In this document: one piece after another, positions 42,050 through 50,458 of the stretch | Numbering within the stretch: position 1 is the first letter of the stretch | How the letters are laid out: each line of letters opens with the position of its first letter | Source: Streptomyces sp. NBC_01481 | Lineage (GTDB): Bacteria; Actinomycetota; Actinomycetes; Streptomycetales; Streptomycetaceae | Reading direction: 5' to 3' | Assembly: GCF_026339995.1 (NCBI RefSeq) | Contig: NZ_JAPEPT010000001.1 | Span: 1-64,000, forward strand | DNA length: 64,000 nt | Notes under the pieces: generated by a model | Seen by the model: the letters and a program-made list of their open reading frames with translations, nothing else | Told to the model about the DNA's origin: nothing | Database searches by the model: none | Position numbers and translations under genes: made by a program

Positions 42050-43277
42050 GGCCGGCCTCCTCGCCGTGGTGAACTTCCGCTGCGTCGTTGTTGGCGGGGA
42101 TGCCCGTCAGGTCCTCGACGTGGAAGAGCCGGGCGATCGGCACGTCCGTGCTGCTGTGGGCGATGATCGAGGCCGCGATGCAGACCGCGATCAGGGTGTA
42201 CGCCTCCTGGCCGTGCGGGATCCCTGCCTGCAGCACCAGCAGCCCGTACACCACCGAGGCGAAGCCCTTCGGCCCGAACCAGGCCGCGACCAGCTTCTCC
42301 CGTCGGTCGAACCGCGTACCGATGAGAGAGATCAGCAGGGACGCCGGACGGATCAACACGATCGCCAGGACCACAGCGACGTACCCGCCGAAGGACAGGT
42401 CACCGAACAGCTGTGGCGTGAGCAGCGCGCCGAAGACCAGCAGCGCGGCGAACTTTGCCAGCTCGGCCAGTGCCTCACCGAGCGGCTCGAACGCCGCCTT
42501 CGCCTCAGGAGACGCCGCGGTGAGCACCGCGCCCGCGGAGAAGGCCGCGAGGTAGGGGTTGGCGTGGGTGAGGTGGCACAGCCCGTACAGGATGATCCCG
42601 ATGGCGAGCGGCAACAACGGCTGCAGCTTCGGCTCCGCGCCCAGCAGCCGGAACCGCACGAGGCTGGTGACGAACAGAGGCAGCACGATGCCAAGGGCCA
42701 GTCCGAGACCCAGCTCCAGCCCGATCTTCGCGAGCGATGCCTCGGCGTGGCTGGCCGTGGGGCCGGCCGCGGCGATGAGGATCAGGACGATCGGCAGGGC
42801 GAGGCCGTCGTTGATGCCGCTTTCCACATTCAGCAACTGCCGCAGCTTGGCCGGGACTTCCTTGCGCCCCACGATCGCCGAGGCGAACACGGGGTCGGTG
42901 GGCGCGAGCACCGCACCGACAAGGAACGACGTCGTCCAGTCGAGGCCCACCACATAGTGCGTGATCAGGGCCATGCCGGCGAAGGCGAGAGGCATGCCCA
43001 GGCCCAGAGCCCGGGCCGGGTTCTTCCAGTTGGCGCGCAGCTTCGGGAAGGCGACGTGCATGCCGTCCGTGAACAGCACCGCGAACAGAGCGAGGTCCGC
43101 AGTGACCGCGACTATCTCGCTGTCCGGCGTGATGTGGATCAGGCCGAGGAAGCCGTCACTGACCAGCACCCCGCCGACGAGGAAGAGGAACGAGGTGGAC
43201 AGGACCGTACGGGCGGCAAGCCCGGAGAGCAGCACCGCGATGAGCAGTGCGACTCCGAAGACAGCAACGAGCACCAT
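42036..43277 (-). CDS. CPA-type cation:proton antiporter
   Basis: ATG 43277 gives 413 residues with 12-13 helices. CPA1/CPA2 motifs: GAVLAPTDPVFASAIVG (the ion-binding DP-type site, about residues 122-138), NVESGINDGLALPIVLI and HANPYLAAFSAGAVLTAASP. It would exchange Na+ or K+ for H+ at the cytoplasmic membrane. It is the first gene of the minus-strand transport operon, with the 24-bp conserved element 41 nt upstream. The C-terminus has a His/Glu-rich short tail (AAEVHHGEEAGHA). Confidence 0.88.
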   Translation of the reverse strand: MVLVAVFGVALLIAVLLSGLAARTVLSTSFLFLVGGVLVSDGFLGLIHITPDSEIVAVTADLALFAVLFTDGMHVAFPKLRANWKNPARALGLGMPLAFAGMALITHYVVGLDWTTSFLVGAVLAPTDPVFASAIVGRKEVPAKLRQLLNVESGINDGLALPIVLILIAAAGPTASHAEASLAKIGLELGLGLALGIVLPLFVTSLVRFRLLGAEPKLQPLLPLAIGIILYGLCHLTHANPYLAAFSAGAVLTAASPEAKAAFEPLGEALAELAKFAALLVFGALLTPQLFGDLSFGGYVAVVLAIVLIRPASLLISLIGTRFDRREKLVAAWFGPKGFASVVYGLLVLQAGIPHGQEAYTLIAVCIAASIIAHSSTDVPIARLFHVEDLTGIPANNDAAEVHHGEEAGHARA

Positions 43278-43318
43278 GACGGTGTCCCCCGATCGGCAAA
43301 GAGAGCTCTCTCGAATTC

Positions 43319-43342
43319 GCCGACCAGGCTTCCCGGCACACC
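43319..43342 (-). promoter_or_regulatory. Conserved 24-bp leader element, copy A
   Basis: The same GGTG-N-GCCGGGAA-NN-CTGGTCGGC element on the minus strand, 41 nt before the antiporter start and preceded by CCTAGGAA, as copy B is preceded by CCTAGGAT. Confidence 0.6.
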
Positions 43343-43646
43343 GCTGGGAACCATACCCGTTCCTTACGGAATCTTGACAGGTTCCTAGGCCGCTTCTTCC
43401 GGATCAGCAAGCCCTCGGGAGGCAGGGCTATTGCCCGGCCGCCGGGGCGCGGGGGAAGACAGGTGTCCTTGCACCGCCAAATCGCCCGCCCGTTCGAGCA
43501 GGTGTTCACGCACGCAAAGCTCGACGCGCTCCTGGCCCGCATCGCCGACCGCGAGCCGCACCTCCGACTCGCGGCCTGACGACCAGAATTTCCGGCCGCG
43601 TGTACTAGGATCCGCCGCTAGCATCACTCGATCGATAGGAGGCCCG

Positions 43647-43943
43647 ATGATCGGCGTGCTCGTGACTTTCGCGCAGACCGACAAGTTCGATCGTTCAACT
43701 ATCGCAAAGATTGCCGGCGAACTCCGAGGACCGTTCGAAGGCATGGCCGGCCTTCGCTTCAAGAGCTTCATGCTCGACGAAGACGGCGTTCAGGCAAGGA
43801 ACTTCTACGTGTGGGATGACGAGGAGAAAGGCCGCGCCTTCTTCACGGAGGAGCTCGTCGACAAGGTGACGGGGATTTATGGCGTCCCGCCCAAAATCGA
43901 ATATCTCGATATCGTGGGGTTCGTCGATAACTCTGGCACCTGA
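43647..43943 (+). CDS. YdhR-like putative monooxygenase (ABM fold)
   Basis: ATG 43647 follows AGGAGG at 43637; 98 residues. The strands MIGVLVTFAQTDKFDRSTIA and LRFKSFMLDEDGVQARNFYV, a WDDEEKGRAFFTEELVDKVT helix and IEYLDIVGFVDN fit the YdhR/dimeric alpha-beta barrel family. Such proteins may act as monooxygenases or bind small aromatic ligands. Codon use is less GC-biased than in the neighbours, and it is isolated by an IS remnant, so it may be acquired. Confidence 0.7.
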   Translation: MIGVLVTFAQTDKFDRSTIAKIAGELRGPFEGMAGLRFKSFMLDEDGVQARNFYVWDDEEKGRAFFTEELVDKVTGIYGVPPKIEYLDIVGFVDNSGT

Positions 43944-43959
43944 TTCTCAAGGAGGCTGT

Positions 43960-44170
43960 CGCACAAACCTTTGCTGTCCAGGCCGTTTTGAACCATCGGG
44001 GCATGCCACAGAACATCCTCACATGCGATCGAGACCACGCGCTGCTGCCCCCCTGCAGCCCCCTGACCTGCGCGACTGGCTGCCCGAGGACCACCTCGCC
44101 TGGTTCGTGATCGAGGCGATCGAGCAGCTCCACCTCGAGCCCTCGGCCGCCCGGCCCCTGCGTTTAAAGC
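43960..44170 (+). pseudogene. IS1182-family transposase, N-terminal remnant
   Basis: The sequence starts with CTGTCGCACAAACCTTTG, a terminal-repeat-like word, then MPQNILTCDRDHALLPP, and after a frameshift PPDLRDWLPEDHLAWFVIEA and IEQLHLEP, the conserved N-terminus of IS1182 transposases. The frame is lost after about 60 residues and no DDE region follows. Confidence 0.75.
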
Positions 44171-44251
44171 GCCCGGCGCGCCGATTCTGCGGAAAGGCCC
44201 GAAGCCGATTCCCCCGGATCATCTCGCTGACCAGATGAAGATGCCCGCGAT

Positions 44252-44572
44252 GTGGAGGCCGGCTTTGAAGATGGTGGCGGTCTCGGCTTCCGCCTCTACA
44301 CCGAGGCCGATGTCGGCCTGATGGTGATCCGCCGGATGAAACCACTCGGCTTCACCCTGGATCAGATGCGTGACCTGCTGGACGCCACCGACCGCCTTGA
44401 TGGTGAGCAGCTGACGCCGGATGAGCGCGAGGCCCTGCTGAAGCGTGTCCGCGAATACGAGCAAGGCACTGCGGAGCAGGTGGCCAAGCTGCGCGTCCAG
44501 CTGGCGCGGGCCGAGGAGTTCGCGCGCACGCTGCGCGAGCGGGTGCAGCGGAGCCGGGGTGCCACGGTCTAG
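44252..44572 (+). pseudogene. MerR-family regulator lacking its N-terminal HTH
   Basis: The frame encodes LGFRLYTEADVGLMVIRRMK, PLGFTLDQMRDLLDATDRLD and a coiled coil to the stop at 44572. This is the second half of a MerR DNA-binding domain plus dimer helix; the first half (helix-turn-helix 1) is missing, replaced by sequence without MerR similarity. It sits directly after the IS1182 fragment. Confidence 0.7.
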
Positions 44573-44599
44573 AGCGGATAGAAAACCGGACGCAAGGGC

Positions 44600-44960
44600 A
44601 TCAGCACCGGCAGGAGCGCCGCTGCCGTGCTGGTCCCCAGGACGAGCAGGAACGTCGGTACGCGGCAGGCGAATCCGAGCAGGAACGCGGGCAGGACTCT
44701 GAGCAGCCGTGCGTCCGGTGGTACGGACGAGATCCTTGTGGATGGGCCAGCCGTTCCTCACCGACGCGTACGCCGATCACGATGTCCTTGTCGGGGAAGG
44801 GTCACTCGTGGCGTAGCCGCCGCGATCCGGGTACCCGTCGTAGGAGCGGTACGGGTCGCTGCCGCAGCTGCGCAGGGCGCCGGTGTCGGTGGAGAGCACG
44901 TCCGTGTCTGGGTGCGCGGTACGCCACTGCTTCCACGTCGTCCACACCAGTGGGACGGGA
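44600..44960 (-). pseudogene. DUF3179 protein, C-terminal remnant with frameshift
   Basis: Minus-strand frames read PLVWTTWKQWRTAHPDTDVL, TDTGALRSCGSDPYRSY and GYPDRGGYA, nearly the same as the DUF3179 gene at 50459-51302, then after a frameshift PDKDIVIGVRVGEERLAH. The N-terminal half is missing: at about 44960 the opposite strand becomes a Crp fragment. It carries the part that the other copy lacks. Confidence 0.7.
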
Positions 44961-45050
44961 CGTGCACCGTTTTCTGCTCTCCGACGCCCGTATCGCCGCG
45001 CGTATCACGGCGATCCCCGGCCGCCGCCTCGCCGATCTCACAGCGTGGTG
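44958..45050 (+). pseudogene. Fragment of a Crp/Fnr regulator
   Basis: About 30 codons read DVHRFLLSDARIAARITAIP and GRRLADL, matching VHRFLLADARISARITEIL with GRRLTDL in the intact Crp-type gene at 56026-56727. Both ends are missing. Confidence 0.65.
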
Positions 45051-45275
45051 CTCGTCGATCCGTGCAGATCGTTACGCCCCCTCACCGTCCCCTGGAGGTC
45101 CCCCAGGGGGCGTGTGCCCAAGCACGGTTGACCGGTAACTCCACGTCGGGGCGTGGACTGCAAATCTCTGCGCAGCGGAGAGCCTTACCGGCGAAAAGGC
45201 CCCGCCCTCTTCGCCCGAGGGTGGAGCCGCACGGCCTCTTCACAGGTCAGCCGCCTGATCACAGGCTACGGCTGA
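45051..45275. other. Gap, nothing identified
   Basis: No gene is supported here. A C/G-rich inverted repeat (CGCCCCCT with AGGGGGCG, 45076-45112) may end transcription of neighbouring debris. Confidence 0.3.
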
Positions 45276-45482
45276 TCACGTAACCCGGACGATGCGGCGG
45301 GTCTCAACCTCATCGAGCCGCGCTGTGGCCGCCCGGCAGCGTTCGGCTTTGGCCCACAGCCTCTCCGCTTTCCCAACCTGCCCCCTGGCCTTCGCCTCGA
45401 CCGCACGATCTTCGAACTGCCTGGCTTGCCTCGTCAGGGCATCACGGGTCGTGGCACTGCCCAAGCCCCTCTCCATGCACAT
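45276..45482 (-). CDS. Small charged helical protein
   Basis: The 68-residue frame from ATG 45482 is a single amphipathic helix-rich protein (RQARQFEDRAVEAKARGQVG, KAERLWAKAERCRAATARLD). There is no recognisable motif; composition fits a coding region. It may be a stress-type small protein or a remnant. Confidence 0.4.
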   Translation of the reverse strand: MCMERGLGSATTRDALTRQARQFEDRAVEAKARGQVGKAERLWAKAERCRAATARLDEVETRRIVRVT

Positions 45483-45690
45483 TGCTGCCCTCTCCCTCTG
45501 GTCTCCGTTCCAGCGTAAGTCCGGGCGGTGACTGAGCCAGCAGCCGCGCGGCCTCGTCGCACGTCACGGGCCGTGCGGTAGTACGACTCGGCGATCGGCT
45601 CCAGTGAGTCGGGGGCGGGCCGAGTACCGGTCTCGGCCCGCCCCGGCCTGCCCGGCCCAGAGGATCGAGGATGTCCGCCTCGCAGCACTG

Positions 45691-46035
45691 CTACCCCGCG
45701 GCCTCGGGCAGACCGGCCTCCGCGAGCGCGCGTCGCAGTTCCGCCACGCTCGGTGCCCCGTCAGTGGTGCCGTCCGCATGGCGGTAGAGGCGGCAGGAGA
45801 CGCTGGGCCGGTCGCCCCGGGCAGCGGCGAACGGATCGGCGCCGTCGAGCAGGACGGTGGGTGAGCCGGTCAGCCCCCACCGGACGGCTCCGGCCTCGTC
45901 GGACACCTCGATCAGGTCCACCTGCGCGGCCCTGCCGGCCAGAGCGGCCTCGATCCTGTCGCGTACGACAGGGGCGTTCGGGCAGTCCGGAACCGCCAGC
46001 ACCGTGATCCGCACCTTGGTATCCCGTTCGTTCAT
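45691..46035 (-). CDS. Thioredoxin-fold protein divergent from MerR
   Basis: ATG 46035 gives 114 residues with a thioredoxin-like start (VRITVLAVPDCPNAPVVRDR, a CPNA box with one Cys) and EVSDEAGAVRWGLTGSPTVL with the cis-Pro TGSPTVL. Related alkylmercury-lyase-associated thioredoxin-fold proteins lie next to MerR genes. It probably binds or transfers thiols or metal. Its promoter has a MerR-type 20-bp spacer, so it is likely the regulator's target. Confidence 0.75.
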   Translation of the reverse strand: MNERDTKVRITVLAVPDCPNAPVVRDRIEAALAGRAAQVDLIEVSDEAGAVRWGLTGSPTVLLDGADPFAAARGDRPSVSCRLYRHADGTTDGAPSVAELRRALAEAGLPEAAG

Positions 46036-46068
46036 GGCGTGTCCTCCCGGCTCATCAGCTCTGTCCGG

Positions 46069-46100
46069 ACCGTAGACCTTCCAGTGCAGTGGAAGGTCAA
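46069..46100 (-). promoter_or_regulatory. MerR-type promoter and operator
   Basis: On the minus strand TTGACC (46095-46100) and TACGGT (46069-46074) are separated by 20 bp holding the palindrome ACCTTCCA-N6-TGGAAGGT. The long spacer with a dyad is diagnostic of MerR-activated promoters. Confidence 0.9.
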
Positions 46101-46116
46101 GGGCTAGCCTGGAGAC

Positions 46117-46545
46117 ATGCGCATCGGTGACCTCGCCGCCTCCAGCGGGCTGACCACGAAGGCCATCCGCTTCTACGAGCAGGCCGGGCTCCTGCCCGCC
46201 CCGCCCCGCACCCCGGGCGGCTACCGCGACTATCCGAAGCAGACCACGAGGCGGCTGGCGTTCATCCGCGACGCCCAAGGAGCCGGGCTCACCCTCGCCG
46301 AGATCCGCTCGGTGCTCGCCCTGCGCGATGCCGGAGCATCCCCCTGCGCGCACGTCACGGCACTCATCGACCAGCATCTCGCCGACATCGACCGACGCGT
46401 GGCCGAACTCCGCGCCACCCGAACGGCCCTGCGCGCCCTCGCCTCGCGGGCAGCCGCGACCGATCCGGCCGACTGCACCGACGCCGACATCTGCCGCATC
46501 CTCATCGGGACAGACGACGCGGCGAACGGTGAGCGCCGTCACTGA
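46117..46545 (+). CDS. MerR-family regulator
   Basis: ATG 46117 gives 142 residues. The N-terminal MerR HTH is complete: MRIGDLAASSGLTTKAIRFY, EQAGLLPAPPRTPGGYRDYP, and a second helix pair LAFIRDAQGAGLTLAEIRSV. The dimer helix and the metal loop follow, with Cys in SPCAHVTALI and near the end in PADCTDADICRIL. Three cysteines near helix ends suggest metal or thiol sensing (heavy-metal type). It faces the thioredoxin-fold gene over a shared promoter. Confidence 0.9.
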   Translation: MRIGDLAASSGLTTKAIRFYEQAGLLPAPPRTPGGYRDYPKQTTRRLAFIRDAQGAGLTLAEIRSVLALRDAGASPCAHVTALIDQHLADIDRRVAELRATRTALRALASRAAATDPADCTDADICRILIGTDDAANGERRH

Positions 46546-46614
46546 ACCACGCACCGGCCGCGCATAGCGTGATCAGGACCGGGGAACGTCCCGGGTTGGC
46601 GCACGAGGAGGAGC

Positions 46615-46923
46615 ATGGCCATGCTTCGCGCTGTATGGAACGGAACTGCCATCGCGGAGGCACCGCGCACGGTCGTGGTGGACGGCAACCACTACTTCCC
46701 ACCCGAGGCGCTGAACCGCCAGTACTTCACCGAGAGCCGCTCTCGGTCGTTGTGCTTCTGGAAGGGGCTCGCCCGGTATTACACCATCACTGTCGACGGG
46801 CGGTCGAACCCGAACGCGGCCTGGTACTACCCACACCCCAGCCCCCTCGCACGCCGGATCAAGAACCATGTCGCGTTCTGGCAGGGCGTGCGGGTCGAGG
46901 GCGAGCCGGAGACCGCACCGTGA
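46615..46923 (+). CDS. DUF427 protein
   Basis: ATG 46615 (or 46621) follows GAGGAGGAG; 102 residues. The DUF427 pattern is intact: AVWNGTAIAEAPRTVVVDGN, HYFPPEALNRQYF, CFWKGLARYYTITVDG, AAWYYPHPSPLARRIKNHVA and FWQGVRVEG. DUF427 proteins are small beta-barrel proteins of unknown function, common in Streptomyces. A broken near-copy is at 48503-48828. Confidence 0.88.
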   Translation: MAMLRAVWNGTAIAEAPRTVVVDGNHYFPPEALNRQYFTESRSRSLCFWKGLARYYTITVDGRSNPNAAWYYPHPSPLARRIKNHVAFWQGVRVEGEPETAP

Positions 46924-47172
46924 CCGGCCGCCGCCTTGCCCGAGCGGCATCGTGGACCGCGGGCGGCGCAGAGGTTGCCGCAGGCAGGCGGTCGGTGATG
47001 TCGGCGGCCGTGCTGATGCCGGAGCCCCGACGGGGGAAAGGACTACTTGGGCCGGCGCGCGCGGGCAACGACCGGAGCCTGTGTCCGCGTTCCTTGGCTG
47101 GCGGGCCGGTGGAAGCATCGCTTTCGGTCTTCCGTCTTCGCCACTGAAATCCACCACGCTGGGAGGCCACCG

Positions 47173-47493
47173 ATGTCTGACTGCCCTACCGACTTCTTCA
47201 CAGATGTCAGCACACCAGCTCTCGCCCACCCGGATGTGGCGACCGGCACGATGATGGGGTTCCCCTGCCTGCGGGTCTCCGGCGCCTTCTTTGCCTCCTG
47301 CGATCCCCGGTCGGGCGACCTTGTAGTCAAACTCCCCCACGAGCGCGTCGAACAGCTCATTGCGGACGGTGCTGGCCAGCCGTTCACGCCGGCTGGGCGG
47401 ACCTTCCGAGAGTGGGTCGTGATCGGCGACCGCGATGCGGCCCGTTGGGCTGAACTGATCGACGAAGCCCGGGTTTTTGTCAGCGAGCAGTAG
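47173..47493 (+). CDS. TfoX-like or DUF1801-like small protein
   Basis: ATG 47173 follows GGGAGG; 106 residues. Segments PDVATGTMMGFPCLRVSGAF, SGDLVVKLPHERVEQLIADG and REWVVIGDRDAARWAELIDE fit the alpha/beta TfoX_N-like proteins found in actinobacteria. The role is unknown. It is a separate unit after a 250-bp gap holding no gene. Confidence 0.6.
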   Translation: MSDCPTDFFTDVSTPALAHPDVATGTMMGFPCLRVSGAFFASCDPRSGDLVVKLPHERVEQLIADGAGQPFTPAGRTFREWVVIGDRDAARWAELIDEARVFVSEQ

Positions 47494-47640
47494 CGGACAA
47501 AAAAAATGAGGGGCGATCCCGCGCCAACTCCTACTCGAAACCATGCCCATGGTTCCGCCCTCTGGAGCACGGGGCACTGAGCCACGCCCTGACGGCGGGC
47601 GGCTACGCGCGCGATGCCCGCGCGCTGCAAGCCGGTTCGC

Positions 47641-48495
47641 TCAGCGCGCAGCTCGGCCGCCGAGCCTGAGGAAGTCCCGCTCTGCGTCCGTCGGCGCCAT
47701 GGCGGCCGCACGCTCATAGGCGGCCGCGGCCTCGCTGTTCCGGCCCAGTTGTTGAAGCAGATCGGCTCGCGTGGCGTGGAAGGGGTGGTAGTTGTCCAAG
47801 TCCAGCTCGTCCACCAGAGCCAGTGCGGCGGTGGGGCCGTGCACCTCGCCGATGGCGATGGCACGGTTGAGAGCCACGACCGGCGTGGGAGCGATCGCGA
47901 GCAACTGATCGTACAGGGCGACGATCTGCGACCAGTCGGTCTGCTCGAATGTCGCGGTGTCCCCATGTACGGCATTGATGGCGGCCTGGAGCTGATAGAC
48001 ACCGGGGTGGTCCCGGTGAAGGCACTTGCGGACGATCGCCTGGCCCTCCTCGATCAAGGCCCGATCCCATCGGCCGCGGTCCTGCTCGCCGAGCAGCACC
48101 AGGGAGCCGTCGGGCCGCAGTCGTGACGCGCGACGGGACTCGGTCAGGAGCAACAGTGCGAGCAGGCCGGCCACCTCCGGCTCGTCGGGCATGAGCGTCG
48201 TCAGGATCCGTGCCAGCCGGATCGCCTCGGGGCACAGACCCTGTTCGGCCTGTCCGGTCAGTCCGGCGTTGTAGACGAGGTAGACGACGGCCAGCACCAG
48301 GGGCAGGCGGTCGGGCAGCTCGTGATCCTCCGGTACGCGGTAGGGGATCCGGGCGGCCTTGATCTTGTGCTTGGCACGCACGAGGCGTTGCGCCATCGTC
48401 GGTTCAGTCAGGAGGAAGGATCGTGCGACCTCCGCGGTCGACAGGCCGCCGAGCAGTCGGAGGGTGAGAGCCACCTGCGCTTCCGTGGATGAGGA
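47641..48495 (-). pseudogene. ECF42-type sigma factor lacking its N-terminal region
   Basis: The minus strand encodes TEAQVALTLRLLGGLSTAEV, ARSFLLTEPTMAQRLVRAKH (sigma region 4), then the long C-terminal DUF6596 helical repeats (LAVVYLVYNAGLTGQAEQGL, ALNRAIAIGEVHGPTAALAL). Region 2, which binds the -10 element, is absent because the sequence changes at about 48495 into DUF427 coding DNA on the opposite strand. A DGPF/YCII gene that usually accompanies ECF42 was not found. Confidence 0.8.
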
Positions 48496-48502
48496 GCAGG
48501 CC

Positions 48503-48828
48503 ATGCTGCGCGCGGTATGGAACGGCACGGTGATCGCGGAGGTCCCGCGCATGGTGATCGTCGAGGGCAACCACTGCTTCCCGCCCGAGACGCTGCACCG
48601 TCAGCACTTCACGCCGAGCGGAGCACGACCTGGTCCCTGTGCTTCTGTAAGGGAGTGGCCCGCTACTACGGCCTTGAGGTCGAAGGTCGGCCGAATCCGG
48701 ATGCCGCCTGGTATTACCCGAAGCCCAGCCCCCTGGCCCGGAAGATCAAGGATCACGTGGCGTTCTGGCAGGGCGTCACCGTCGAGGGCGCGCAGGAGCC
48801 GTCGCGGTCGGGCGCCGACGGCGTCTGA
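48503..48828 (+). pseudogene. DUF427 gene with frameshift
   Basis: From ATG 48503 the frame reads LRAVWNGTVIAEVPRMVIVE then NHCFPPETLHRQHFT, and after a frameshift near 48615 SLCFCKGVARYYGLEVEGRP, AAWYYPKPSPLARKIKDHVA and FWQGVTVEG. Restoring one base would give an intact gene close to the one at 46615. Its start coincides with the break point of the ECF42 sigma gene on the other strand. Confidence 0.8.
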
Positions 48829-48836
48829 GTGAGGGG

Positions 48837-49568
48837 TCAGCGGCGGGTGAGGTGGCGTAGTGCGACGAGGCCCTGCATGACGGCGGCCGGCCGCAGCAGC
48901 GTGGGGCGGGGCCGCTCGGGCATGGTGCCACGGCGCAGCGCCATCGCCGTGACGGTGACTACGGGAAGCGCCCATGCTGCGACGGCGGCGGTCCGTACGG
49001 CGCGGCTGGGTTCGTGGCGCAGGGTGAGCCAGGTCCAGTACGCGGCGTCGGCGAAGGTGTCGGCGTAGTCGCCGAACGGGGAGACGGTGCCGCGGCGGCG
49101 GGCCAGGCGGCCGTCGGCGAGGTCGAGGACAATCGCCAGCGGCCCGGACCAGCGACTCGCCCCGCCGGGCAGGGCCGGCAGGTTGGCGCGGATCAGAGTG
49201 AGCGTGTCGGCGGCGGTGAGCTGTTCGCGCCGCTCCAGCAGGCCCAGGTGCAGCACGGCGAGGGCCCAGCTGGTTGCCACCCAGCGGCGTCCCGGGCGCC
49301 TGCCCGCGGCCAGGGCGAGCAGCAGACTGTGCAAGGCGGTGAGCTCGGCCAGGGCTCGTGGGCGGTTGGCCGCTTGCCGCAGTGATCTGTGGGCGGCTTG
49401 CGCCAGGAAGCGTGCGACGGCGGGCGGGGAGAGGCGCCCTCCCCGCAGGATGTTCAGGAGGGCGTTGGTGGCAGCGCGGCTGTCGGCGAACTCGGATACG
49501 GACTTCACTGCGGACTCCACGCCCGTGTCCTTTCCTGGGGTTATGGGTGGGTGCTGGGTTGCGCTCAC
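48837..49568 (-). CDS. CDP-alcohol phosphatidyltransferase-family protein
   Basis: 243 residues, start ATG 49568. The family signature DLADGRLARRRGTVSPFGDY with ADTFAD (Dx2DGx2AR, then Gx3Dx3D) lies near residues 145-170. The helices around it form the membrane phosphotransferase core, preceded by a long helical N-terminus (about 1-110) richer than usual. It should join a CDP-linked head or lipid to an alcohol acceptor; the substrate is unknown. It diverges from the SRPBCC gene over a Crp-type site. Confidence 0.8.
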   Translation of the reverse strand: MSATQHPPITPGKDTGVESAVKSVSEFADSRAATNALLNILRGGRLSPPAVARFLAQAAHRSLRQAANRPRALAELTALHSLLLALAAGRRPGRRWVATSWALAVLHLGLLERREQLTAADTLTLIRANLPALPGGASRWSGPLAIVLDLADGRLARRRGTVSPFGDYADTFADAAYWTWLTLRHEPSRAVRTAAVAAWALPVVTVTAMALRRGTMPERPRPTLLRPAAVMQGLVALRHLTRR

Positions 49569-49593
49569 GGTAGGCGGCTGGACGGTGGTTGAA

Positions 49594-49609
49594 GGTGAGC
49601 GCGCTCACC
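49594..49609. promoter_or_regulatory. Crp/Fnr-type palindrome
   Basis: GGTGAGCGCGCTCACC fits GTGA-N6-TCAC and sits between divergent genes at 49568 and 49676. A second, slightly degenerate copy is at 51367. The Crp/Fnr gene at 56026 is a candidate reader. Confidence 0.65.
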
Positions 49610-49675
49610 GATCAGCTGGGGCATCCGCCCTAGCCTCATTCTGAGAGGAACAGGCCCAGCAGGAAGGGCGAGGGC

Positions 49676-50242
49676 ATGGCATGGGTCGGCGGGTTGGTGG
49701 TCGTGGGGGTCGCAGGTGGTGCGGTGGCCGGGTATGTGGGGCTGGTGACGGGGGCGCTGCCCTTGGATGTGGGGATTGGCCGGCGGACGCGCCCGCTGGG
49801 GCCGCAGACGGTCGACATCGCGGCGCCCCGCGAGGTGGTGTTCGAGGTGATCGCCCAGCCCTATCTCGGGCGGGCTACGCGCGCGATGCGGGAGAAGGTG
49901 CAGGTGGTGGAGCGTGGCGCCGACATGGTGCTGGCAGCGCATCACACGCCGGTTGCGGGTGGGCGGCTGACGACGACGACGGTGGAGACGGTGAAGTTCA
50001 GCCGCCCGGAGCGGGTCGACTTCCGGCTGGTGAGAGGGCCCGTGCCCGCCGTCACGGAGTCGTTCACGCTCAGCGAGCGGGGGCCGGGGACCCGGCTGGT
50101 GTACGAGGGTGAACTCTCCACGGACTTGTGGCGGGCGGGTCAGTGGTGGGGCGGCATGGTCGCTCCGCGCTGGGAGGCGACCGTCGCAGCGTCCCTGGCA
50201 GCGGTCAGGCAGGAGGCGGAGAGGCGCTCGGCCCTGCCGTGA
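49676..50242 (+). CDS. SRPBCC-family protein with N-terminal membrane helix
   Basis: ATG 49676 follows GAAGGGCGAGGG; 188 residues. A hydrophobic helix (about 4-30, GGLVVVGVAGGAVAGYVGLV) anchors the protein. The SRPBCC/polyketide-cyclase-like fold then follows: TVDIAAPREVVFEVIAQPYL, TTTTVETVKFSRPERVDFRL, TRLVYEGELSTDLW and a C-terminal helix VAASLAAVRQEAE. It probably binds a hydrophobic ligand at the membrane. The Crp-type site lies 67 bp upstream. Confidence 0.75.
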   Translation: MAWVGGLVVVGVAGGAVAGYVGLVTGALPLDVGIGRRTRPLGPQTVDIAAPREVVFEVIAQPYLGRATRAMREKVQVVERGADMVLAAHHTPVAGGRLTTTTVETVKFSRPERVDFRLVRGPVPAVTESFTLSERGPGTRLVYEGELSTDLWRAGQWWGGMVAPRWEATVAASLAAVRQEAERRSALP

Positions 50243-50458
50243 GCCCGAGTGCCCTGTGTCGGCCGATGCGGGGTTACGGAACGGCGGGCTTGCCGTGTTC
50301 GTGCGGCAGCTGATGGAAAAAGGTGCGGGCCAATGGCACCAAGACGGATCGGACGCACTGAACGGCGCGTGGCCGGTGATCGCGTCCTGCCGGAATCCCC
50401 GGCTGTCCCGGGCCCGGTGCGGCTGCGCGATCGCGTGAGCGAATGGCTGGTCAGGGCG

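Noticed and set aside
43463..43579. Short frame ending ALLARIADREPHLRLAA before the YdhR-like gene
   Set aside because: It looks like a gene tail but only about 35 codons survive and no family can be assigned, so it was not listed as a feature.
48601..49608. 335-codon minus-strand frame overlapping the phosphotransferase gene
   Set aside because: It is a different-frame shadow; the DGxxAR signature is in the other minus-strand frame.
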